A stretch of DNA of 9,583 nucleotides, from the NCBI GenBank assembly GCA_003519965.1, contig DOVS01000288.1, forward strand, positions 1-9,583, in the 5' to 3' direction. Of this stretch, positions 1-6,229 are shown piece by piece; positions within the stretch are counted from its first letter, which is position 1, and every line of letters starts with the position of its first letter. The DNA is from Betaproteobacteria bacterium (GTDB lineage: Bacteria > Pseudomonadota > Gammaproteobacteria > Burkholderiales > UBA9220). The notes below the pieces were generated by a model. The model was given only the letters and a program-made list of their open reading frames with translations. It was not told the DNA's origin and did not search any database. A program made the position numbers and the translations under genes.

Positions 1-533
1 AGGTTGCCGGTCGGCTCGTCCGCCAGAATTAGCGCCGGTTGGGTCGATAGGGCGCGGGCGATGGCGACCCGCTGTTGTTGGCCGCCGGACAGTTGGCTGG
101 GCGTTCGTTCGGCATGGGCTTCCAACCCTAGTGGACCCAGAAGATCGAGGGCGCGCCGCCGCCGCGCCAGCTTGCTCATGCCGGCGTAAAGCAGCGGCAA
201 TGCAATATTGTTGATCGTGGTGACGCGCTTGAGCAAGTTGAAGCCCTGAAAGACGAAACCGATGCGCTGGTTGCGGATGCGGGCGAGTGCGTTGCCGTCG
301 AGTCCCGCCACCGCGCGGCCGTCGAGATAGTAATCGCCCTGGCTGGGGGTGTCGAGACATCCTAGAATGTTCAGGAAGGTGGATTTACCCGAGCCGGACG
401 GCCCCATGATGGCGACGAATTCTCCCTGTTCGATCGTCAGGTTAATATCGTGCAACACCGCTAGCCGTTGTTCGCTACCGGTGTCGTAGTGCTTGTGTAA
501 ATGCGCGATTCGAATCAGGGGTGCGAGGGACAT
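1..533 (-). CDS. MacB-like ABC transporter ATPase (partial, 3' end outside the window)
   Basis: This is the nucleotide-binding domain of an ABC exporter of the MacB/LolD class, which drives export or extraction across the inner membrane together with the adaptor encoded just upstream. Translation from ATG at 533 gives 177 residues before the window ends. Visible motifs are Walker [10 protein letters not shown] (residues 44-52), the Q-loop glutamine in FVFQGFNLL (Q96), the signature LSGGQQQR (148-155) and Walker B LILADEP (168-174). It starts 40 bases after the stop of the adaptor gene on the same strand, so the two are probably one operon, with the permease part expected further left. The missing part decides whether this is a fused MacB (ATPase plus FtsX-like permease) or a stand-alone ATPase followed by a separate permease. 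No strong ribosome binding site is visible before the start. The family assignment is firm; the substrate cannot be read from the sequence. Confidence 0.93.
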   Translation of the reverse strand, partial: MSLAPLIRIAHLHKHYDTGSEQRLAVLHDINLTIEQGEFVAIMGPSGSGKSTFLNILGCLDTPSQGDYYLDGRAVAGLDGNALARIRNQRIGFVFQGFNLLKRVTTINNIALPLLYAGMSKLARRRRALDLLGPLGLEAHAERTPSQLSGGQQQRVAIARALSTQPALILADEPTGN

Positions 534-573
534 GGCGGGATAAATAAGAGAATGGCGGCGGTTGCCGGCCCGC

Positions 574-1716
574 TTAAAATAGCCGAATGCGGAATTTGCC
601 GCCCGTCCGGCCGCCGCCGCCGCGTTCCCGCGTGACGAGGCGGTCGCCTTCCTTGAGATTTCCGGAAAGCATCTCAGTGTAACGGCTGCTGCGGGCGCCG
701 GTTTTGAGCGGCACCGGGATGAGTCGACGGTCGCGCAGGCGATAAACGATGTCCGCCCCCATATTTTTCGCGGGCTGTACGTGGTCGCCGGGCGCGGGTT
801 TGAAGCGCAGGGCGGCGTTCGGTACGCGCAAGGCGTGCGGCTTGTGTTTAATAATAATGCGAACATGGGCGGTCATGCCCGGCATTAGCCGGCCTTTCGC
901 GTTGTCCACCGCGACCACGACATTGTAGGTGACCACGTTTTGCTGGATGGTGGGATTCAGCCGGATTTGCCGCACCTTGCCGTGGAAGCGCGCGTTAGGA
1001 TAGGCGTCCACGGTGAACCGCACCGGCTGCCCGACGCGAATTTGTCCAATGTCGGCCTCCGCTACGCTGGTATCGATTTGCATAACCCGCAAATCTTTCG
1101 CGATTTGGAACAGGGTGGGTGTTTGGAAGCTCGCCGCCACGGTTTGGCCGATGTCTATGTTGCGCGCCACGACCACGCCGGAAATCGGCGAACGGATAAT
1201 ACTGTAGTCGAGATTGGTGCGGTCGCGGCCTACCTGCGCCTGGCTCAAGGCGACTTGGGCGCGGGCCGCGGCCAGCGTTTCTTTGGCTTGATCCATATCG
1301 TTGGCGGAAACGAAACCCTTGGAGAAAAGTTGGCGGCTGCGCCGCGCTTTGGTCCGCGCCAGGATAAAATTGGCGCGGGCGCTGGCGAGGCTGGCCTGGC
1401 TTTGGCGCAGTTGCGCGAGAAACAACGCGGGATCTAAGCGGGCCAGCACTTGGCCGGGCTTCACCCGGTCATTGAAATCGGCATATAGTTTACTGACCGT
1501 TCCCGACACTTGGGTGCCGACATTGACCAGCACCACGGGGTTTAGCGTGCCGTTGGCGGCGACGGTTTGGGTAATGTCGCCGCGGCTTACCGTTTCGGTT
1601 TGATAACGCGGCGCCGCATCGGCGGCGGTATGGCGCCGCCAGCTATAGCCGCCCGCCGCGATGGCGGCGGCAAGCAGGACGAGGATAGCGAGGCGTTTGC
1701 GGGAGAGGGGAGTCAT
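574..1716 (-). CDS. MacA-like periplasmic adaptor (membrane fusion protein) of an ABC efflux pump
   Basis: This adaptor would link an inner-membrane ABC exporter to an outer-membrane channel of TolC type. From ATG 1716 it is 380 residues, a normal MacA/HlyD length. An amino-terminal membrane anchor follows basic residues (SRKRLAILVLLAAAIAAGGY, residues 5-24). A split lipoyl-like domain lies at about 60-97 and 172-205 (RSPISGVVVARNIDIGQTV). Between its halves is an Ala/Gln/Arg-rich coiled-coil hairpin (about 100-168), and beta-barrel and membrane-proximal domains fill the rest (VGQPVRFTVDAYP, RLMPGMTAHVRI). The Gly-rich tail ending FRIRLF resembles many MacA homologues. The start is uncertain: the frame stays open to a TTG at 1764, with ATGs at 1749, 1737 and 1716, and none has a well-placed ribosome binding site. 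I chose 1716 because it begins directly before the basic and hydrophobic anchor. It is followed by the ABC ATPase after 40 bases. Confidence 0.9.
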   Translation of the reverse strand: MTPLSRKRLAILVLLAAAIAAGGYSWRRHTAADAAPRYQTETVSRGDITQTVAANGTLNPVVLVNVGTQVSGTVSKLYADFNDRVKPGQVLARLDPALFLAQLRQSQASLASARANFILARTKARRSRQLFSKGFVSANDMDQAKETLAAARAQVALSQAQVGRDRTNLDYSIIRSPISGVVVARNIDIGQTVAASFQTPTLFQIAKDLRVMQIDTSVAEADIGQIRVGQPVRFTVDAYPNARFHGKVRQIRLNPTIQQNVVTYNVVVAVDNAKGRLMPGMTAHVRIIIKHKPHALRVPNAALRFKPAPGDHVQPAKNMGADIVYRLRDRRLIPVPLKTGARSSRYTEMLSGNLKEGDRLVTRERGGGGRTGGKFRIRLF

Positions 1717-1778
1717 GGAGCGCGCCGATTCAAACATAACGAATGACATGCCGGCTACAGGCAAGTTCCTAATACGCC

Positions 1779-1784
1779 ATTATA
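1779..1784 (-). promoter_or_regulatory. candidate -10 element for the macAB-like operon
   Basis: On the minus strand this is a perfect TATAAT in an AT-richer pocket between the soxB terminator and the adaptor gene. It lies 15 to 63 bases upstream of the possible adaptor starts. No good -35 hexamer is found 16-18 bases upstream (the sequences there are CCTAGG, GCCTAG and TGCCTA), so the promoter would be weak or activator-dependent, or the match is chance. Position supports it: the preceding gene ends in a terminator, so the exporter needs its own promoter. Confidence 0.38.
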
Positions 1785-1825
1785 ACGGGATATTTCTCTT
1801 CCTAGGCACGGCGGCGCGTGAAATA

Positions 1826-1851
1826 AGGAAGGGGGCGTTCGCCCCCTTCCT
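1826..1851 (-). terminator. intrinsic terminator after soxB
   Basis: This is an 11-bp perfect inverted repeat, AGGAAGGGGGC (1826-1836) with GCCCCCTTCCT (1841-1851), and a four-base loop. It begins 24 bases beyond the soxB stop codon. On the minus strand the stem is followed by a modest U-rich run (the 3' arm leads into TTATTT). On the plus strand a TTTTTT run lies at 1858-1863, six bases from the stem. That could give some termination in the other direction, but there is no plus-strand gene to serve. Confidence 0.8.
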
Positions 1852-1875
1852 CCCCGCTTTTTTACCGGCGGCCCG

Positions 1876-3594
1876 TTAGGCGGTCGCGCCAATGCCCGGG
1901 TTGCCCTTAACGTTCACCAGGGTCGGCACGTTGGGTTTAGTCGGTTCGATAACTTTCTTGTCGCGCAAATAGCTGGCGACGACCTCCCAAATCGGTTCAC
2001 CGGTTTGGTTCGGCGAAACCGGCGCCCATCCAGCGACTTTATATTTCTTGTCGGGCGCGACGAGTTTACCGTTGATCGTCATCTGGCTGATGCGTTTACC
2101 GGTGCTCTGGGTTGGATCGCAAGTATAGCCAATGCCGCCCACACGAACCATGTCTCCTCCCTGCTGATAATAAGGGTCGGCATTGAAGAGATTGTCGCAG
2201 ACATCTTCCATGATGGCTTTGATTTGTTTGCCGGTATAGTGGTTCACCGTCGTGGCGGGGTAGGTGATGGCGGTTTGATCCATCACCCGCTCCATCGTGA
2301 TTTCGTTACCCGGCAATAGCGAAGTGCCCCAGCGGAATCCTGGAGAGAACGCGGCTTCCGCGTCCTTGACAGTCATCAGCGCGTCCAGGATCACCTGATC
2401 GAACGTGCCGTTGAAATTTCCGCGGCGGTACAAGAGCCCTTCGGTCACCGCCAATTTCTCGTTGAGTTTATCCTCGTAGGGGGCGCGGACTTTCTTTATT
2501 AGCCCGGCCATGGCGGGATCCGGTTCGAGCAGATTGGAGAAGACCGGCAGCAGCCGGTAATGATAGTCGGCCACTTTGCCGTTTTTCACGTCGAAGTCCA
2601 GCACGGCGAGGAATTTGCCGTTGGAACCCGCGTTGGTGACCAAGGTCTTGCCCCCGGCGTTGTTAACGATAGTCGGCGCGGGAACGCCGTCGTGGGTATG
2701 GCCGCCCATAATGGCGTCGATGCCGGTGACACGGCTCGCCATTTTAACATCTACATCCATGCCGTTATGGGACAGGACGACGACCACTTGCGCGCCCTTG
2801 CCGCGGACTTCGTTGACTACCGATTGCAAATGGCCGTCTTGGATGCCGAATGTCCAGTCGGGCACCATGTAGCGCGGGTTGGCGATGGGCGTGTAAGGGA
2901 ATGCCTGGCCGATCACGGCGACGGAGACGCCATTGACTTCCTTTAGACTGTACGGCGGAAAAACCGGGTCGCCGAAATCGTTGGTTTTGATGTTTTGCGC
3001 GAGGAATTCAATGTGGCCCTTGAGGTCGTTATTGACCAGGTGCATGACACGCTCCGCGCCATACGTGAATTCCCAGTGGCCGGTCATCACATCGACGCCC
3101 AGCAGCTTGGTTGCGTCCACCATGTCCTGTCCCTTGGTCCATAGGGCGGTGGCCGAGCCTTGCCAGGTATCGCCGCCGTCCAGCAATAGGCTGCCGGGGC
3201 GTTGGGCGCGTACTTGTTTCACCAGCGTGGTCAAATGGGAAAAGCCGCCGACCTTGCCGTAAGTCTTGGCGGCTTCGGCAAAATCCAGATAGGTGAAGGC
3301 ATAGGCGTCACGGGTGTGGGGTTGGATGCCGAAGTGTTTCAACAGAGGCTCGCCAACCAAGTGCGGCGGTTGGCCCCAACTTTTGCCCACGCCGATGTTC
3401 ATGCTGGGTTCGCGGAAATAAATCGGCATTAACTGCGCATGGCAGTCGGTAAAATGCAACAGGGAGACGTTGCCGAATTTGGGCAGCCGGTATAAATCGG
3501 ACGGGTTGCCGGCCGCTAGCAGATTCTCGCTATCGAGGGCTAAGCCGGAAGCGGCCGCCACGGCGAGCATCTGGAGAAATTCTCGACGGTTCAT
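1876..3594 (-). CDS. soxB: SoxB, thiosulfohydrolase of the Sox pathway
   Basis: SoxB is a periplasmic dimanganese hydrolase that releases sulfate from the thiosulfonate attached to the SoxY cysteine. It belongs to the 5'-nucleotidase/metallophosphatase family. From ATG 3594 it is 572 residues, typical for SoxB. The amino terminus has a twin-arginine signal (RREFLQ at residues 3-8, then AVAAASGLAL). Metal-site motifs in order are DCH (50-52), DGGDTWQGS (139-147), the SoxB-type GHWEFTYG (172-179, where nucleotidases have GNHE), LSHNG (274-278) and GGHTHDG (297-303). The GHWEF variant and overall length separate it from ordinary 5'-nucleotidases. The frame is open further upstream to 3660, but that extension is encoded by a terminator hairpin. 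ATG 3594 has GGAG 11 bases before it and begins exactly at the Tat signal. It is last in the sox cluster, separated from soxA by the hairpin at 3632-3668 and followed by a terminator. Confidence 0.96.
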   Translation of the reverse strand: MNRREFLQMLAVAAASGLALDSENLLAAGNPSDLYRLPKFGNVSLLHFTDCHAQLMPIYFREPSMNIGVGKSWGQPPHLVGEPLLKHFGIQPHTRDAYAFTYLDFAEAAKTYGKVGGFSHLTTLVKQVRAQRPGSLLLDGGDTWQGSATALWTKGQDMVDATKLLGVDVMTGHWEFTYGAERVMHLVNNDLKGHIEFLAQNIKTNDFGDPVFPPYSLKEVNGVSVAVIGQAFPYTPIANPRYMVPDWTFGIQDGHLQSVVNEVRGKGAQVVVVLSHNGMDVDVKMASRVTGIDAIMGGHTHDGVPAPTIVNNAGGKTLVTNAGSNGKFLAVLDFDVKNGKVADYHYRLLPVFSNLLEPDPAMAGLIKKVRAPYEDKLNEKLAVTEGLLYRRGNFNGTFDQVILDALMTVKDAEAAFSPGFRWGTSLLPGNEITMERVMDQTAITYPATTVNHYTGKQIKAIMEDVCDNLFNADPYYQQGGDMVRVGGIGYTCDPTQSTGKRISQMTINGKLVAPDKKYKVAGWAPVSPNQTGEPIWEVVASYLRDKKVIEPTKPNVPTLVNVKGNPGIGATA

Positions 3595-3631
3595 GGGTCT
3601 GTTCACTCCAAGGTTGATGACGGTTCTGTTC

Positions 3632-3668
3632 AAAAAACGCGCCCGTTTCCCCTTTTCCACGGGCGCGT
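3632..3668 (-). terminator. terminator-like hairpin between soxA and soxB
   Basis: A 10-bp perfect inverted repeat is formed by 3637-3646 and 3659-3668 (arms ACGCGCCCGT and ACGGGCGCGT), with a 12-base purine-rich loop on the minus strand. The downstream arm runs directly into a T tract (TTTTTT at 3637-3632, its first T shared with the stem). This is textbook intrinsic-terminator form. It sits 68 bases after the soxA stop and only about 22 bases before the soxB ribosome binding site, leaving no room for a separate soxB promoter between them. It may act as an attenuator or as a 3'-end stabiliser of the soxXYZA message. Confidence 0.82.
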
Positions 3669-3736
3669 TGTCTTCATGTCGTTTTAATTAGGGTATTTCT
3701 TAACAATAGCGCTTCGGTGCGTTTTCCCGGAATATC

Positions 3737-4567
3737 TTATGGGCGGAAAACCGATGCGTGCATCGGCAGGCCATTGCTGACGTAAGACTCGAAATATTCC
3801 AAGTCGTTATAGACTTCGCTGCCAGGTTTGAACGGTACGGCGCGGACTTGCTTATTGCAGCCGACATAACGTCTTTGCAGCGTGAATAAACGGGTGCCGC
3901 CGCGAAACACCGGCCAGTGGGTCGCCTGCCCGACCACCGTCGAGAGAATTTGAGACCGCAGCCGCTTGCCGGCGTTGTCGACGTGACAGGTGGCGCAGGC
4001 AAAGTTCAATTGGCCGCGGCGGCGGTAGAAAAACTCCTTGCCCCGGGTGTAGGCGGCTAGCGCGCCCGGCCCTTTAACCTTGATGTTCATTTTCATGCCG
4101 TCGGATAAGGTGCGCGCATAGCTGACCAGGACCCCCATGGTTTTCATGTTGCTGTAGCTAAGTTGCGGTTCGCCGTTCTTTTTCAGGCATTGATTAATCG
4201 CCATCTCGAAGGTCACGACCTTGCCTAGCTTGTTATCGAACATCGGGTAGTCGCCCGCTACGTTTTTCCCGCCGTTGGGAAAGCAGCTAGCGAAGGTTTT
4301 GCCGTTCTTAAATGGCTTTTCCCACATTTTCTTGCCTTTTTCAATCACCGGCGTGAACGGCGGAAACTCCATGATGCTGTCGTATTGCGCTTTCGCGTCC
4401 GGGTTGAACGCCATGGAGCCATACACGTAATTGTTGAACTTGATGTTGGGGTAACGGCTGCTGAAAAAGTGGACCAGCTCTTCCCGGTCGTGCTTTGGGC
4501 CGGCGAATGCGGCCAATGGCGCTGCAATCAGTATGGCGCCGGCCAGTGCAAGGATCGTCCTTTTCAT
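3737..4567 (-). CDS. soxA: SoxA, c-type cytochrome subunit of SoxAX (one-heme form)
   Basis: SoxA is the catalytic cytochrome of SoxAX, which joins thiosulfate oxidatively to the cysteine of SoxY in the periplasm. It is 276 residues long with a Sec signal peptide (MKRTILALAGAILIAAPLAAFA, 1-22). The heme site is CATCH (191-195). The catalytic cysteine is C237 in RRYVGCNKQVRAVPF, the conserved SoxA pattern whose cysteine is heme ligand and persulfide site. Only one CxxCH is present: where diheme SoxA has its first heme, this protein has isolated C95 (FASCFPNGGKN) and C127 (NQCLKKNG), as in one-heme types. The start at 4567 is fixed by a strong ribosome binding site (AAGGAGGAGG, six bases upstream) and the signal peptide. 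It lies 85 bases after soxZ in the same direction. That gap includes a short GC hairpin (4609-4624) that may influence message stability. Confidence 0.95.
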   Translation of the reverse strand: MKRTILALAGAILIAAPLAAFAGPKHDREELVHFFSSRYPNIKFNNYVYGSMAFNPDAKAQYDSIMEFPPFTPVIEKGKKMWEKPFKNGKTFASCFPNGGKNVAGDYPMFDNKLGKVVTFEMAINQCLKKNGEPQLSYSNMKTMGVLVSYARTLSDGMKMNIKVKGPGALAAYTRGKEFFYRRRGQLNFACATCHVDNAGKRLRSQILSTVVGQATHWPVFRGGTRLFTLQRRYVGCNKQVRAVPFKPGSEVYNDLEYFESYVSNGLPMHASVFRP

Positions 4568-4652
4568 GTTGTCCTCCTCCTTCTTTTTAAGGTGCAAGCA
4601 CGCCTGCCGGGCCGGTGGCGGCCCAGTGCGCACGTCGGCATCATGGCGTCAT

Positions 4653-4973
4653 TTAGGATACGGCGCCTGTGATGCTATCTTTTTCGCCCTTGTTATCCAG
4701 CCAACCAATCGTGACCTTATCGCCGGCCTTGGCCCCTTTTACCTTGAAGCCGAAGAAGGGGTTCTTGGAAATCGATTGATTGCATTCGACGGTTAGCACT
4801 GGTTTCTCGTTCAGCGTCGCGTCAATATTGGTGATGAAGTGCGCCGGGATTAGCTTTCCGGTTTTGCGGTCTTTCCGCCGTCCGGTTGTCATCGGATGGG
4901 ACATCAACACTTTAACATCCGCGTAATCGCCGACAAGGCGAGCCCGCATTCTCATCGGTCCTGGTTTTGCCAT
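4653..4973 (-). CDS. soxZ: SoxZ, sulfur-carrier partner of SoxY
   Basis: SoxZ is the immunoglobulin-like partner of SoxY; the SoxYZ heterodimer carries sulfur intermediates through the pathway. It is 106 residues, the usual size, with no signal peptide, as expected because it is exported with Tat-targeted SoxY. Family features are the RMRARLVGDYADVKVLMSHP opening (8-27), the GRRKD...GKLIPAHFI stretch (31-47), QSISKNPFFGF (66-76) and a C-terminal GWLDNKG (90-96). A single cysteine (C64) is present; I cannot tell from one sequence whether it is conserved. ATG 4973 is preceded by GGAATAGGAAT on the minus strand, a good ribosome binding site. It follows soxY by 81 bases and precedes soxA by 85. 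Confidence 0.95.
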   Translation of the reverse strand: MAKPGPMRMRARLVGDYADVKVLMSHPMTTGRRKDRKTGKLIPAHFITNIDATLNEKPVLTVECNQSISKNPFFGFKVKGAKAGDKVTIGWLDNKGEKDSITGAVS

Positions 4974-5054
4974 ATTCCTATTCCTTCAAATTAAGTAAAA
5001 AAGCGGTTTTAAACAGCAAGGGCGGAGAAACGTCCCTCCCTCATCGTAACGTAG

Positions 5055-5525
5055 TTAGCCGCCGCATCCGCCGATCGTGACTTTGACTTGTTTTTCCGCG
5101 AAGTAATACTTGCCGTTCGCCTTGATGTAAGCCTTAACATAGGATGTTTTGGCCATTTTGACGCGGGTGGAAATAAAGCCTTCCGCACCATTAGCGAAGG
5201 TGAACGAGGCGGCCATCGGGTTGGGGTTGTCGGCGACGACCAGGAAAGCCATTTCCGTGTTAGGAATGTTACTGGTAATGGTCACCGGAACGACTGCGCC
5301 GTTTTCAGCGATATCGGGTGCGTTAAGCAGAACGTCCTTGCTCCGTGATGGCGAGGAGATTCCATAATTTGTTAGCGCGGCCGCCGCTTTGTCGGCGGTG
5401 AAGGCGCTTTTGTTCCAGTCGGCGGCCAGCACTTGCGTCGGCTTTAGCAAGCCCGCCGCCACCGCGGCCGCGATGGCGCCGGCGGCGCTGGTGCTCTTGA
5501 GAAAGGTTCTGCGTTGGTGATTCAT
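5055..5525 (-). CDS. soxY: SoxY, sulfur-carrier protein with C-terminal GGCGG arm
   Basis: SoxY carries pathway intermediates covalently on the cysteine of a flexible C-terminal arm. The protein is 156 residues and ends in VTIGGCGG, placing the carrier cysteine at C154, exactly as in the family. The amino terminus is a twin-arginine signal (QRRTFLK at 4-10, an Ala-rich hydrophobic stretch, cleavage probably near VLAA at 32-35), so the folded SoxYZ complex should be exported by Tat. The rest is the SoxY beta-sandwich (for example GAVVPVTITSNIPNTEMAFL, 76-95). The frame is open to a TTG at 5552, but ATG 5525 places the Tat motif correctly and has GGAG ten bases upstream, so it is preferred. It lies 33 bases after soxX and 81 before soxZ. 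Confidence 0.96.
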   Translation of the reverse strand: MNHQRRTFLKSTSAAGAIAAAVAAGLLKPTQVLAADWNKSAFTADKAAAALTNYGISSPSRSKDVLLNAPDIAENGAVVPVTITSNIPNTEMAFLVVADNPNPMAASFTFANGAEGFISTRVKMAKTSYVKAYIKANGKYYFAEKQVKVTIGGCGG

Positions 5526-5558
5526 TGAGAAAGTCTCCGTAAAGTAAAGCAAATCAAA

Positions 5559-5984
5559 TCACAGGGTATAAAGGAAATCGACGACTTTATCGATCTCTTC
5601 CTTGGTTAATATTTTATGCTTGCCGAATGGCGGCATAGCGGTGTTGGGATTGAACTTCATCGCATTCCAAATATGGGCCCGCAAGACTGATTTATTGGGA
5701 TAACGTAATTTCATGGCGACCAGCGGGGGCGCGATCGATCCAGGCATTTGCGCCTGAACATTAGGGAACGCATGGCACGCCAGGCAATTACCGCGTTTGC
5801 GGCTGAAGGCGATCTGCTTGCCGGTTTCCGCCGGCGTCGGCGCCGCGGGGGTGACGGCAAAAATGGGCTTGGTGTGCGGCAGGGCTTCCTTGGGGACGGT
5901 AACCGTATCCGCGGCCAAGGCGGAGAGCGATAAACCGGCGGCGGCAATCCCGCCCAATAGAAGGGCGATTGGCTTCCTCCTCAT
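5559..5984 (-). CDS. soxX: SoxX, monoheme c-type cytochrome subunit of SoxAX
   Basis: SoxX accepts electrons released when SoxA couples thiosulfate to SoxY and passes them toward the respiratory chain. It is 141 residues with a Sec signal peptide (basic MRRK, then a hydrophobic run to SALAA, cleavage near residue 24-25). The heme c site is CLACH (67-71). The sixth ligand is probably M117 in NTAMPPFGKH, the standard SoxX arrangement near the C terminus, followed by ILTKEEIDKVVDFLYTL. The start has an excellent ribosome binding site (GGAGGATATCT before ATG). It is the first gene of the sox cluster, with soxY 33 bases downstream. No soxK-like small gene lies between it and soxY. Confidence 0.95.
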   Translation of the reverse strand: MRRKPIALLLGGIAAAGLSLSALAADTVTVPKEALPHTKPIFAVTPAAPTPAETGKQIAFSRKRGNCLACHAFPNVQAQMPGSIAPPLVAMKLRYPNKSVLRAHIWNAMKFNPNTAMPPFGKHKILTKEEIDKVVDFLYTL

Positions 5985-6080
5985 AGATATCCTCCATCAT
6001 CTTTAGATTATTGTCGAAGCGTTGGGGAATCGGGCGATAATCCGCTCTATCCTTAACCCTCACAGCTCTTTTTTATTGGC

Positions 6081-6094
6081 GCTTGCCTGCAAGC
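6081..6094. repeat. perfect inverted repeat GCTTGC-CT-GCAAGC upstream of soxX
   Basis: A 6-bp perfect dyad separated by two bases lies 97 bases before the soxX start. It falls in the spacer between the weak TTGAGT and AATAAA elements on the minus strand, so it could be a regulator's operator. That is inference from symmetry and position only; no regulator gene is in the window. Confidence 0.4.
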
Positions 6095-6154
6095 ATACTC
6101 AAACTTTTCCGCCTTACGCAAGTGTTTTCCGCGTCTAGGTGCTTAATTTTTCTA

Positions 6155-6178
6155 GTGTTGGTAGGAATGGACTAACAC
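6155..6178. repeat. imperfect inverted repeat GTGTTGGT-N8-ACTAACAC
   Basis: Two 8-base arms with a single mismatch are separated by eight bases, between the protease gene and soxX. No T run follows on either strand, so it is not an intrinsic terminator. It could be a second operator-like site or a message 3'-end structure for the protease gene. Function is not shown. Confidence 0.35.
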
Positions 6179-6229
6179 CGCCGGTTCAGATCATCGGTAA
6201 CGCCTGTGTTTTTGCGCCGGGGCGCGTTT

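Larger units (their letters stand above)
5985..6229 (-). promoter_or_regulatory. 245-base region upstream of soxX, presumed sox operon promoter
   Basis: This gap between the protease stop and the soxX start is the only place with room for the sox operon promoter. I see no coding sequence in it. It contains two inverted repeats, listed separately. I find no convincing sigma-70 pair; the best candidates are TTGCGT with TATGCT at 18-base spacing, and TTGAGT with AATAAA at 19, both weak. I find no GG-N10-GC pair typical of sigma-54. A good terminator for the protease gene is also not evident. Confidence 0.5.

Noticed and set aside
940..1437. Long plus-strand open frame opposite the MacA-like gene
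   Set aside because: It is antisense to a clear family member in high-GC DNA, with no recognisable motif and no ribosome binding site of note. Similar frames opposite soxB (2005-2319, 2560-2946) were rejected for the same reason.
1876..3594. 5'-nucleotidase or UDP-sugar hydrolase instead of SoxB
   Set aside because: The GHWEFTYG motif, Tat signal, length and position next to soxXYZA are specific to SoxB.
3595..3660. Amino-terminal extension of soxB to 3660
   Set aside because: The extension is encoded by the terminator hairpin and precedes the Tat signal. ATG 3594 has a suitable ribosome binding site.
4609..4624. Hairpin GGGCC-N6-GGCCC between soxZ and soxA as a terminator
   Set aside because: The stem is five pairs and no T run follows on the minus strand. 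At most it affects message stability.
6214..6225. GC hairpin GCGC-CGGG-GCGC followed by GTTTTTA on the plus strand, a possible terminator
   Set aside because: The stem is only four or five pairs, and the T run is on the plus strand where no gene ends. On the minus strand, where the protease gene ends, it is followed by A residues.
5985..6229. Sigma-54 promoter for the sox operon
   Set aside because: No GG-N10-GC pair with a reasonable TGGCAC/TTGCA match is found on the minus strand. The resemblance around the TTGCA at the inverted repeat lacks the GG element.
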